In this document: positions 25,501 through 34,700 of the stretch, in pieces
Layout: each line of letters starts with the position of its first letter
How positions within the stretch are numbered: position 1 is the stretch's first letter
NCBI GenBank assembly: GCA_017651645.1
Contig: JAGCCO010000234.1
Coordinates: 1-39,544, forward strand
From: Bacteroidales bacterium
GTDB taxonomy: Bacteria; Bacteroidota; Bacteroidia; Bacteroidales; F082
Length of the DNA stretch: 39,544 nt
Direction of reading: 5' to 3'
Made by a program: the position numbers and the translations under genes
Notes under the pieces: model-generated
The model's input: only the letters and a program-made list of their open reading frames with translations
Told to the model about the DNA's origin: nothing
Database searches by the model: none

Positions 25501-28404
25501 GAAATGGCTGAATCCACCCCAAGAAAGCGAAGCGTATGCATCCTCAAATCCACATGGAACAAAAACGGAGACAGCGTTAAAATCATAGGCAGCGAGTGAA
25601 CCCTCTGAAACAAATGAATTGTTCACCTCAGGGGGAGTTTCTGAGAAACATGTGATAGAATAGATATTACAATCATAGAAAGTGCTATCGCCTATTAACT
25701 CGACGGAATTACTAATCGTCAAAGAAGTCAAGCCACTGCATTTATGGAAAGCATAATCACCTATCGCAATGACGGGGGTCGGAATTGTCAACATGCCTTC
25801 CAAGCCACTGCACCAAGAAAAAGCAAAACTACCTATTGAAGTAACAGAGCTTCCGAAATCCAATGAGGTCAAGCTGCTGCAATCGTAGAAAGCATAATCA
25901 CCTATTGAGATAACAGAGTCCGGAATTGTCAACAAGCCTCTTAGATTATAACAACCATAAAAAGCCATATTACCTATGACGGTCACCGAATTTGGCAATT
26001 TGATAGATGTAAGGCTTTCACAATATACAAATTCTCCATCATTGATGGAAGACAATCCTATGAAGTATTGTAACTCGTCGAATGAGGTAATCTCTGTATC
26101 GAATACGAAAGAAGAATTCAAATCCGTCACAACAGCCGCTTCTTGATAACTCAACTCACCATCGCCATTGGTATCCCAATTAGTCACACAGATGGATTTC
26201 ACCACAGGATCAGCAAAAATGATAATTCCTTCTAGTAATTCAAAATCAAGATGGCTATGCTTTTCATTGTCATCAAAGAGGTCGAGCGAAAGTTCAATCA
26301 TGTAATTCTCCGGAGCTGAGTCGGCGAGTGAGACATTGAAATCGGCTGAGGCTTGTCCGTCAACTTCAATATCTCCGAAAGATCCAGTAGCTTCATTAAT
26401 GGTAAGATAAGGAAATAGAGTAGATAAAGTGCCCCAAATTGAGATTGCCGAATCATTACCAATATTGGAAACAACCACATGTAAGTCAGCGGTCTCACCT
26501 GGTTCCAAAGATCCATCACCGTCATCATCATTCAACACGGTGACATCATCAAATCTCAAAACATAACCGTAAACCATAACACTAAAACCGATACTGCCGA
26601 TATACGCTCCATCGACGAAAGCTTCAGCAACAAATCGGATGGCACTATTTCCAGGAACCTCATAACCCAAAGAAAACTCAAAAACGTTATCAATGGTTTG
26701 AACCTGACCGGCATCGAAATGCGGAAGTGTTGCTGTCCCATTTGTGATGGTGACATAATCAGACGCAGTGAAAAGCACCAATGTGACTCCATCAAGTGCA
26801 TCCTCGGAATCATTCATCAGAGCAAGGTCAAGGGTAACCGATTCGCCAGCATTGAGCTGGCCGTCATCGTTGCCCCAGCTGTCGTTGACAGCATAGGATT
26901 CTAGCCTCAACGGGCATGTTGACAACGCATTGACGGCTGCCAACGCGTTCACACGGCCACAACCATAGATATTGCTTTTCCCATTTGACAGGGGGACGGC
27001 AGTTTCTTCCAAAACACGGCTCAATTCTTCTGGTGTGGCATTAAGGTTTTTACTCAACATTAAAGCCATGCATCCTGCCACGCATGGCGTTGCCATGGAG
27101 GTGCCGCTCATGGTTGTGTATCCGTTAATGCTGTTATAGTCAGCTGAATTGACGTCGACGCCTGGCGCACACACATCAGGACGTATAAGACCAAACGCTG
27201 TTTGACTTCCCTCGTTGTAAAGATAATCGGCATAATCACTTTCGACCCAGGTGCGAGGACCATGTGAAGTGAAATTGGCAGCTTCGTCATTCGAATCGAC
27301 GGCACCCACACAGACCGAGCAACTCAAACCACCCGGGTTCTGCATCTGGTCAGGATCCAGATATGGCGGGGGGCAACCACCTGGCAGTCCTACATTATAT
27401 GGGATAGGATGATTATAAAAATCATCACCCTCGTTGCCAGCTGCAATTGAAGCTATTACGCCAGATGTCAATACATTAACACATGTGTTGCGGATCAGGG
27501 TTTGTTCCGCACCAGAGTGCCCATAACCCACCAATGACATGCTGAGGATGTCGCATCCATGGTCAACGGCCCATTGCATGGCACTAATTATATGTGAGTC
27601 CTCGCAGCTGCCACTTGAGCTAAAGCATTTCACGCACATTAAGGTTGCATCCGGAGCAATGCCGGTTTGTGTGCCAGCCGTTCCGTCACCACATATTGTT
27701 CCCGCACAGTGGGTGCCATGACCATGGTCATCCATCGGGTCATTGTCGTTATAGTAGACATCATAGCCGTGGTGGGGAAATTCAGAGCCGCCGTCCCAAA
27801 GGTGGTCGGCTAGGTCGAGGTGGTTGTAGTTGACGCCCGTGTCAATGACGGCCACCACAACACCTAGGCCAGTGTAGCCCAAGCCCCATACTTGGTCGGC
27901 ATTCACTTGAGTGACATTTGAGGCAATCCCACGGTTGGGCACCGCAGGAGCGGATTCTTCTCCATCGGGAAGCCAGTTGCGTTCTTCGTTGAGGCCAATG
28001 ACTTTAATATCATTACGGTCAGCCAGGGAAAGAATGGCATCTTTCGTCGCCTCAAAATAAAGGGCATTGGCAATCCAAAGCACCTTCGGTTCGGTAACCA
28101 ATTCGCCGCGTTGTAACTCAGTAAGTGCGTGACGCAAGTCGTATTGCGTAGTTGCAGCAAATTGTTTTAACTCGTTCACCACGAAATCGCGCCGTCCTGC
28201 ACGTGTGGTGAAATGGGCAGCTCGAAGGTCAAGCTGTTGCCGGTCATACTGTTGTTGCATGATAACGAACACCCGGATCTTCTCATTGTCGCGATGTTGC
28301 TCCATCTCTTGCAACAAGACGGGGTCGATGGTCTGGGCATAACCTGAAATGCAGAAGGGCATCAGGAGCATTATGGTTAATGCGACTTGTATAATACGTT
28401 TCAT
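22564..28404 (-). CDS. Giant secreted S8 subtilisin with LRR arrays, InlB repeats and GWNW C-terminal domain
   Basis: A 1946-residue protein with a signal peptide (cleavage near GYAQ, residue 24) and an inhibitor-type propeptide (about 30-165). The subtilase core has Asp188 (AVIDTGVNYNH), His232 (HGHGTHCAG), Asn324 (AAGNEGDD) and Ser436 (SGTSMATP). CARDB-like domains follow (about 500-720). Three EF-hand-like caps (DTNGDGELSY or DTDGDGELSY) each precede leucine-rich repeats, separated by two InlB-like repeats; the last and longest LRR array is encoded at about 23230-24390. The array closes with VPRSIPVYVPCG, and the C-terminal GWNW domain follows. It starts 11 nt after the C10 gene at 28416, so the two are an operon. 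It probably is a cell-surface protease with adhesive repeats. Confidence 0.92.
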   Translation of the reverse strand: MKRIIQVALTIMLLMPFCISGYAQTIDPVLLQEMEQHRDNEKIRVFVIMQQQYDRQQLDLRAAHFTTRAGRRDFVVNELKQFAATTQYDLRHALTELQRGELVTEPKVLWIANALYFEATKDAILSLADRNDIKVIGLNEERNWLPDGEESAPAVPNRGIASNVTQVNADQVWGLGYTGLGVVVAVIDTGVNYNHLDLADHLWDGGSEFPHHGYDVYYNDNDPMDDHGHGTHCAGTICGDGTAGTQTGIAPDATLMCVKCFSSSGSCEDSHIISAMQWAVDHGCDILSMSLVGYGHSGAEQTLIRNTCVNVLTSGVIASIAAGNEGDDFYNHPIPYNVGLPGGCPPPYLDPDQMQNPGGLSCSVCVGAVDSNDEAANFTSHGPRTWVESDYADYLYNEGSQTAFGLIRPDVCAPGVDVNSADYNSINGYTTMSGTSMATPCVAGCMALMLSKNLNATPEELSRVLEETAVPLSNGKSNIYGCGRVNALAAVNALSTCPLRLESYAVNDSWGNDDGQLNAGESVTLDLALMNDSEDALDGVTLVLFTASDYVTITNGTATLPHFDAGQVQTIDNVFEFSLGYEVPGNSAIRFVAEAFVDGAYIGSIGFSVMVYGYVLRFDDVTVLNDDDGDGSLEPGETADLHVVVSNIGNDSAISIWGTLSTLFPYLTINEATGSFGDIEVDGQASADFNVSLADSAPENYMIELSLDLFDDNEKHSHLDFELLEGIIIFADPVVKSICVTNWDTNGDGELSYQEAAVVTDLNSSFVFDTEITSFDELQYFIGLSSINDGEFVYCESLTSIKLPNSVTVIGNMAFYGCYNLRGLLTIPDSVISIGDYAFYDCSSLTSLDFGSSVTSIGSFAFSWCSGLEGMLTIPTPVIAIGDYAFHKCSGLTSLTISNSVELIGDSTFYDCNIYSITCFSETPPEVNNSFVSEGSLAAYDFNAVSVFVPCGFEDAYASLSWGGFSHFIGMCGGSVTVAADPEEGGTVAGGGTFEAGQTCTVTATANAGYAFVNWTRNGVVASNIAEYTFYVAGEMALVAHFVPEGNVVFADPVVKSICVANWDTNGDGELSYVEAATVKKLYNCFQYNGSNSFEGCIGEITSFDELQYFIGLSSIDDETFEACSELSSIAIPTSVTLIGSEAFNECYSLRSITSFAEVPPSLTTPQYFSTLGPNTIVYVPCGFENAYTAVSWGGFVNILGMCDGTVIVVAYPVEGGAVSGGGSYEANQTCTVVAMAAEGYSFDDWTLNGVEVSRSAEYTFNVAGDMTLVAHFVTDNIIVFADSQVKSVCVSHWDTDGDGELSYVEAAAVTSLNEYFRNDARITLFNELQYFTGLSFIDSYAFCNCNRLTSIALPNSVTSIGECAFQDCYGMNAVYYLGDIHQWCNIQFDNYDSNPLHVARNLFIDNELLTDLVIPETVTEIKPYAFCSALCLTSLTIPNSVTTIGTMAFYACEGLTGSLTIPNSVTMIGDEAFGLCTGFTGSLTLSNSVTYIGESAFVVTGFTGPLNIPNSVTTIGNNAFGGCSGFTGSLTIPNSVTSIGYGAFNGCSGFTGDLIIPNSVTSIEYQTFFGCSGFTGELIIPNSVTTIDNNAFSGCSGFTGDLIIPNSVTTIGAYAFYRCSGFNGNLIIPNSVTTIGYNAFERCSGFTGDLIIPNSVTRIPQEAFSDCSGFTGNLTISNSVTIIDKYAFSGCSGFTGKLTIGNSVTSIGYDAFEDCSGITSMTVLAETPPSITSITFLSVPRSIPVYVPCGCVAAYRNNRYWKQFTNIQESCMQQTVTLTEGWNWVSLSFEMDPVVALQLLEEALGDHAEQIKARNGQYAEYDDEEEAWFGNLTGLTSENMYMIYVSNDCTMALEGTPVSPTYHEITIVPGWNWIGFPCTEEMSVAEAFAAFEAEEDDELKGRGSYTTFDGEVWFGGLTTLQLGQGYMYYSNSTETKTLVLPMGAK
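23230..24390 (-). repeat. 72-bp tandem repeats encoding LRRs in the S8 peptidase
   Basis: A long in-frame array of 72-bp units; for example the GTGGTCACGGAATTCGGGAT motif recurs at 23501, 23573 and 23645, exactly 72 bp apart. One unit near 23880-23950 is shorter (YIGESAFVVTGFTG), and an unusual longer segment with YYLGDIHQWCNIQF interrupts the array at about 24180-24300. Near-identical neighbours point to recent local duplication. Confidence 0.87.
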
Positions 28405-28415
28405 AGGTTCTTTTT

Positions 28416-31400
28416 TTAGGGGATTATTTCGTGTTTTGCACCCGTGGGGAAGACCAAGGTCTTCGTCACGCTACTGTTGGAATAGTACAGATAGCCTTGG
28501 CCAGGCACCAGTGTCTGCAAGGTGCCAAACCATTCCTCACCGTCGAAGGTCGCGTAGGGGCCTCTCCCCTTCAGTTCGTCGTCCTCCTCGGCCTCGAAGT
28601 TGGCAAAGGCATCCTCGACGCTCATTTCCACGGCACTGGGGAATCCCATCCAGTTCCAGCCTGGAGCGATGGTGAGGCCATGGATTGCTGAACGTGCAGG
28701 TGGGCCTTGCAATGCTATCGTGCAAGCGTTAGTTATATGAATCATGTACATGTTTTCACTTGTGAGCATTGTTAGATTGCCAAACCACTCTTCCTCTTCA
28801 TCGTCATATTCGGTATATTGCCCGTTTCTCGCCTTAATCTGATCAGCATTGCTTTCCAAAGCCTCCTCCAGCAGTTGAAGCGCCTCCACAGGATTCAATT
28901 CAAGAGACAGGCTGAACCAGTTCCAGCCCTCGGACAATTCGGTCGTCTGGGTGACGGTCGAAGGCGTGATGCCGAGGACAATCTGGTTTTTCATCGTGAG
29001 CAATGTGCCCGAATAACCGGATGGCTGGCTGGGGTTATAATTCGTGTTATAACCATAGATGCAAATGGCTTGGTTTCCTTCCGTCCCGAAGGTACGACCA
29101 TTTGATGAACTATAGTTGTTTGTGTTATCGTCCACTATCAAGGCGACATTGGACACTCCGTCGTAGGAGAATGGCGTGTCGAAATAGATGGTCACCCAAT
29201 TATGGGCGGTCGGGGTGACACTGCCATGGAACACCAAGTCCGCATTCGTCACGGCAATCCAGTCGTTAGCGTTAGCAAACGAGGCCTTGTTGGTATGGAC
29301 CATGTAGACCTTCAGATTGCGAGTCCTGGTAAGGCTGCCTGTGTTAAAAAACGACACGCTGGTAATCTCAGCAGCGGCACCGCCCATCTCACTTGCCGTG
29401 TAGATTTGTTCCGACAAGGAATAATAATAATATGAGGGAAGATAAGGACAAGAATAGGTTGCATTGCCTATGACCATGCCTTCCACAGGCTCGAAGTTCG
29501 CCACATACTCAGCCGACTGGGTCAAGGAAATGACATAGCTGGAAAGATATGACACCACTGAGCCGTTCTTGGTCCAACTCCTGAACACATAGCCCGGATA
29601 GGCTGTGGCTGTAAGCGTGACCGGAGCTCCGTAATAATATACACCGGCTCCCATAACCGTCCCTCCCGCCATCGTATTGGTTGCGACAGTTACGGTCAGT
29701 GGCAACGAGAAGAAAGCCTCCAGGTTGCGATCGGAGGTAACAACGAAGGAATAGGCGGCTTCCGATGAGACCGGTTCCCCGTATTCCGACCAGTAAGCAA
29801 AAAGATAACCCTCATTAGGAGTGGCCGTCACCGTGATGACAGTGCCACCTTCATAGGTACCAGCACCTGCAACCGCACCTCCCTCCTCGGGGTTGGCAAT
29901 AACGGAAATGACATGGGGTGCATAGGCAGCCTCACAGTCGAGGGTGAAAGCATGCTGGAAACCAGGACTGAGATTACCGCCATGGTAGATCAGAACACTG
30001 TTTCCAAACCTGATATCGAAGGAACATTCGTCTATAGAAGCACCTGAAATCCAACTCAGTGCAACAAGACTTCCGTTGACGACTGTACGAGTATAAGAGA
30101 CCGACGAACCACCATCCAAGGTGAATCGTTCGGTCATGCCTTCGCCATAGTCAACGAGCAAATAATTGCCATTCCATCCGTCCCCGTAAGAATCCGCCAA
30201 TTCGAAGATGACACTACACACCGACCCTTCTTCGGCAAAGTTGGCCACCAGACTTCTGTCCTCCATCACCGTAAAAGAACATGTCGTTTCTGTAGAAATG
30301 ATCTCACCGTTTTCTGCCCATGAAAGAAACACATAACCATCAGCGGGAACCGCAGTCAAAGTGCAGTCAGCTCCACAGTTATAAATACCTGTACCATACA
30401 CTGTTCCTCCATTAGACGGTTTACTCGATACGGTCACTTGATAGGTTGTACCCGGAGTGCAATAGGCATGGATGTTGATGATGGCACTATTACCAGTATT
30501 GAAGCTATGGTTATCTGGATTCAAGGCACCGTTGGCAAAATAGCCGTTGTTGATACCATTCCAGCCCCAGTTGAAATGAAGCAGGTTATTGGAGTTGTAA
30601 CCGTCACAAACGAAAGCATGACCCCCTGAACCGTTTACTTCATATCCCGTGTAATAAATCGGGCGGCCCAAGTCGAGACAGCTTTTCATCATGGCCATCC
30701 ATTCCGCATTGCTATAATCATTTCTGGAAACTTCGGATAACTCATCAGAATAACCGAAATAGTTCACAAAAGAAGAAGCAATATAGGTCGACGAAGCATT
30801 AGATTCCCTAGGACCATAACTCATCTCGACTGCCACACCGCAATGCCACATCAGCGTTGCCACAGCATTGACTTGATCCGGGCTGGATGAAGCATCCAAG
30901 CTATTGGGCATGTTAGCCCAGTCGTATGTGGTGGCGCCAAAGTTGACCGTCTGGGTGGGATAATTGTTTGGCTTATAAGAGTGTGATCCCATACCTACCG
31001 AAGGATAGCCCCAATAGCGCATAATCTGGGCAAAACAAGTGGCCACACAACCCGTGACAACGTGTTCGCAATAGCCATTCGAGTCTTCTGGACACAGATT
31101 ATTATAATAGCAACGCTGGCCCCAAGTGTCAGTCAATAGAGGTGCAACCGTAGTGGCGGCTCTTTGATCAATGAGATGGCCCGTTGCCTGTACCAATGCC
31201 CATTGACTGGCTATGTCTTCGTCCGCTTCCAGATGGTTCAAAATGCCGTATTCCATCTGTTCCACAAAGCTTTGCAGATAGTCCTGCAGCTGTATTGGAA
31301 TGTCATCCGCATCAAACTGGCCTTCGTCGGAATAGCCGAGGATAGGTGTGGCGCAGTCGTCGGCCGAGACAATGACAAAGCCACTGGGTGTGTTGAAGAC

Positions 31401-31601
31401 GTGGAAAGCTGCATCGCCACACGAGATGTTACGGGTGCTTACCCATTGCAGTTCATACACACCATGCAAGGGCACTTTTGCGTTGGCGTTCACAAACTTC
31501 AACGCCACTTCACGGACAGTGCTTATATCCAAAGGATGGGCCTTTGCGGCAAATGTAGCCGTCAGAAGGAACAACAGCAGGCTAAGGATTCTCTTATTCA
31601 T
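28416..31601 (-). CDS. Secreted C10 (streptopain-like) cysteine peptidase with InlB repeats and GWNW C-terminal domain
   Basis: A 1061-residue paralogue of the C10 peptidase at 13620. Signal peptide (MNKRILSLLLFLLTATFAAKA), inhibitor-like propeptide (about 22-150), then the catalytic domain with Cys185 (VTGCVATCFAQIMRYW), His328 (GGHAFVCDGY) and NWGWNG. It has no LRRs; instead three InlB-like repeats (about 385-455, 561-631, 634-704), a GDGWNGNYLLV beta module (460-558) and an LPSYYYYSLSEQIYT module (708-878). The GWNW domain follows, but its end reads GAKHEIIP: compared with the other five tails there is a 7-nt insertion at about 28431-28437 that removes the ancestral stop and adds five residues. 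First gene of the C10-S8 operon, with its promoter at 31627-31634. Confidence 0.9.
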   Translation of the reverse strand: MNKRILSLLLFLLTATFAAKAHPLDISTVREVALKFVNANAKVPLHGVYELQWVSTRNISCGDAAFHVFNTPSGFVIVSADDCATPILGYSDEGQFDADDIPIQLQDYLQSFVEQMEYGILNHLEADEDIASQWALVQATGHLIDQRAATTVAPLLTDTWGQRCYYNNLCPEDSNGYCEHVVTGCVATCFAQIMRYWGYPSVGMGSHSYKPNNYPTQTVNFGATTYDWANMPNSLDASSSPDQVNAVATLMWHCGVAVEMSYGPRESNASSTYIASSFVNYFGYSDELSEVSRNDYSNAEWMAMMKSCLDLGRPIYYTGYEVNGSGGHAFVCDGYNSNNLLHFNWGWNGINNGYFANGALNPDNHSFNTGNSAIINIHAYCTPGTTYQVTVSSKPSNGGTVYGTGIYNCGADCTLTAVPADGYVFLSWAENGEIISTETTCSFTVMEDRSLVANFAEEGSVCSVIFELADSYGDGWNGNYLLVDYGEGMTERFTLDGGSSVSYTRTVVNGSLVALSWISGASIDECSFDIRFGNSVLIYHGGNLSPGFQHAFTLDCEAAYAPHVISVIANPEEGGAVAGAGTYEGGTVITVTATPNEGYLFAYWSEYGEPVSSEAAYSFVVTSDRNLEAFFSLPLTVTVATNTMAGGTVMGAGVYYYGAPVTLTATAYPGYVFRSWTKNGSVVSYLSSYVISLTQSAEYVANFEPVEGMVIGNATYSCPYLPSYYYYSLSEQIYTASEMGGAAAEITSVSFFNTGSLTRTRNLKVYMVHTNKASFANANDWIAVTNADLVFHGSVTPTAHNWVTIYFDTPFSYDGVSNVALIVDDNTNNYSSSNGRTFGTEGNQAICIYGYNTNYNPSQPSGYSGTLLTMKNQIVLGITPSTVTQTTELSEGWNWFSLSLELNPVEALQLLEEALESNADQIKARNGQYTEYDDEEEEWFGNLTMLTSENMYMIHITNACTIALQGPPARSAIHGLTIAPGWNWMGFPSAVEMSVEDAFANFEAEEDDELKGRGPYATFDGEEWFGTLQTLVPGQGYLYYSNSSVTKTLVFPTGAKHEIIP

Positions 31602-31626
31602 TTTGTTCGGTGTGATTTTTAGGGGG

Positions 31627-31634
31627 CAAATTTA
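31627..31634 (-). promoter_or_regulatory. -7 element of the C10-S8 peptidase operon
   Basis: Minus-strand TAAATTTG, a full match to TAnnTTTG, 25 nt upstream of the C10 start codon at 31601. A TTG lies about 23 nt upstream; the -33 match is weak. Confidence 0.55.
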
Positions 31635-31691
31635 TGGAAATAATCCTTTCACACTGACAATTTTGGAAACAAATCACGTGGAAATTGATAA

Positions 31692-31727
31692 CAAAACGGC
31701 CACCCTCATCAGAGAGCGGCCGTTTTG
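31692..31727 (-). terminator. Terminator hairpin of the giant LRR adhesin gene
   Basis: Arms 31692-31707 and 31712-31727 with a 4-nt loop. On the minus strand all pairs form with two G-U wobbles; on the plus strand these are A-C mismatches. The T tract on the minus strand is short (four T, largely inside the stem). It lies 19 nt past the stop at 31747. Member of the five-copy hairpin family. Confidence 0.8.
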
Positions 31728-31746
31728 CAACAGTTAAGAAAACCAA

Positions 31747-34700
31747 TCATTTCGCACCCGATGGGAAGACCAGGGTCTTCGTCTCGCTGCTGTTGGAGTA
31801 GTACATATAGCCTTGGCCGGGCTGCAGCGTCGTCAATCCGCCAAACCACTCATCGCCGTCGAAGATCGTGTAGGGGCCTCTCCCCTTCAGCTCGTCGTCT
31901 TCCTCGGCCTCGAAGTCGGCAAAGGCATTCGCGACGCTCATCGACACGGCGCTGGGGAACCCGATCCAGTTCCAACCGGGAACGATTGAAATCGGATGGT
32001 TCGCGGGATTGGCGGGCGGGCCTTGCAACTCAATTGTGCAAGGGGTGATGATATTGATCATGTACATGTTCTCACTAGTGAGCCCTGCCAGATTGCCGAA
32101 CCACTCCTCCTCTTCATCGTCGTATTCGGCATATTGCCCGTTTCTCGCCTTGATCTGCTCGGCATGGACGCCCAGGGCCTCCTCCAGCATCTGTAGCGCC
32201 GTGGTGGGATCCGCCTCTATCGACAGGCTGAACCAGTTCCAGCCCTCGGCCAATTCGATGGTTTGTGTGACTGTCGTCGGAGGTGCCACCGAAACCTCCA
32301 CGTCGTCAAGATACCAGGCGTTGCCATTATTGCCTGCATACTTGAAAGCGAGGGTGATGGTCTGGCCCAAGTATGGGGTGAGGTCGATGGAGGTTTCCAC
32401 CCACTCAGAAGCTACCGTTTCAGCCGACCATAGCAAGGTCTCGTCGTCACCGTCAAGCAGCACGACAGTGTTGTTGCCTACCTCAAAGTCATTAATAAAA
32501 TTATTAAATGACCAGAAGCTGAGCGTGGCTTCCGATGCATTGCTGGTAAGCTCAATTTGAGGCATTACCAAATAGATATCGCCGTAATAGCCGCTGTAGG
32601 CACTGTGCGAAGAGGAATGGGATCTGTATGTGGAGCTTCCCCAGTAATAGCTGCCGTCAAATGATGGGATGTTTTCCCAACAACCGGGTGCAAAAGTACC
32701 GCTTTCGAAGTCCTCGAAGAACGGGTTGTCTGCATCGACGAGTAAGGCTTCGCACCTGGTGGTGAAGGTAGCCTTTTTACTCCATTGTGTGACACCGTTA
32801 TCGTTGCAGTTGGCATCGTTGCCCTGCACCTGCCACTCGTAATTGGATGTGGGATCAAGGCCAGTGATTTCAGTAATGGTGCCGGCAACGTTGTTCATGG
32901 TATTCCAATTGCCAACCGAAACGCCGCTTTCACCGATGGTGATGTCGTCCAAATAGACACAATAGGTAAAGTTGCCAAAATAATGGAAGGCTATGTATTT
33001 CACATTGGAGGGAAGTTGTAGCGTGTATTCCTGCCAGGATTGGGTAGGCACAAGATCTTCAGACCAAGTGAAGTTTGTAATATTCTTGCCTGTGGTAGAA
33101 TAACCCACATAAAAGTTTTCTTCTGAGTTATTTGTTTTCCTAAAATAGAATTTGAGTTCACCCGTAACGGTCAGTTGGGGCGAAATCAGGTATTGGTCGT
33201 AAGTTTCATCTTCAGTTTTTCTGGAGAAGGACGAGAATCTGAAGCCATACAAACCGCTATGTTTAGCGGAGGTATAGATTCCGGCAGGATTAGAGCCAGT
33301 ACCTCCGATGTCATTGATAGCATTCATGCTGGTGAAGGTCCAATTGTCACCAAACGTTTCTTCATCTTCGAAGTCTTCATAGAAAGAAGGAACAGATCTG
33401 TAGCGCACGTTGTAGCTGTCCTGATAGCCAGTCCAGTTGAAGGTGGCAGAATTGGAGGTGACGTCGGTGGAGGACAAATGCATAGGAGGCCAACAACCCA
33501 GCGACTGAGTGAAGCCAAAATAGAGCTGATTCTTCACTGTCACAAGCGCACCAGTGTAAGTAGATGGATTGCTTGGGTTATAGTTGATGTCGTCACTGAA
33601 TGCGCGTATGGTTTGGTCGCCATTGGCATCAAACACGCGGCAAGCCATGTGAGGCTCATTTGTATAATCACCCGTGTTGTCATCCATGACGAGGACGATG
33701 TTGGAGGTGCCGTCGTAGACAAATGGGGCGTCAAAGTTGATGAAAGTCCATTTGCCGGGAACCATGGTCACACTGCCACTGAACACTTTGTCTGCTTCAG
33801 AAACGCCGATCCAGTCGTGTTCGTTGACGAACATAAGCTTACTTGTAGGTTTCAGGTAGATATCGTAGGTACGGGTCTTCGTGTTATTCTCTCCTTGATT
33901 ATAGAAGGCGATGCTGGTGATGTTGCCTCCCGATCCAATTTCGGCAGCGGTGTAGATCTGTTGCGACAAACCATATTTGTAGTACGAATAGCTAGGCAGG
34001 TATGTGTTGGTTATGTTGTCACCATCACCAATATAGACTAATTCCGGATGCATTTCGTCGCAATCCACGTCGAACTCGTATGAAGACTCACCTACAAGGA
34101 CATCACTCGTACATATCAAATTGCCGTTGGCATAGCGTACCTCGAAGTGGTATTGGTCGGTAAACGACCCAATCTGCATATTCAATTCGACATGACTCCC
34201 GTTGACAAATGGAAGCGTGTAGGAGGTAGGCTCGCCATTCAATACACCAAACAGGTGGCTCATTCCGTTCCCAAAATGCACTTCCAGATAATTGCCGCCC
34301 CAATTGTAGTCATAGCTTCCAAGGTTAAGTGTGAGGTTACAGACATCGGTACCTTCAAAGAAATTCGCCCTCAGTGTCCTATCTCCTGTTACAATGAACT
34401 CGTATTCCGCTTCATCCGTAACTGCCACACCATCGTTTCTCATCCAATCCAAGAAAGTATGACCCGAATTGGCCGTGGCCTCCAGTCGGCACAAGTCGCC
34501 GTAACCATATTGTCCACCTCCAGTCACTGTTCCCATAGACGCATTATTCGGAGTTGCGGTGATGGTGTACACGGGTCTGTTGAACATGATCTGGTTCTTC
34601 ACCGACATGCGCGTACCAGTGTATGACGAGGGATTGTTGGCAGCGTAGTTGGTGCCGTCGCTGTAAATACGCATGGCTTGATTGCTCTGAGGAGCATTAT

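Noticed and set aside
33175..34041. 288-residue plus-strand open frame
   Set aside because: Antisense to the giant adhesin; no family resemblance and no promoter or start context.
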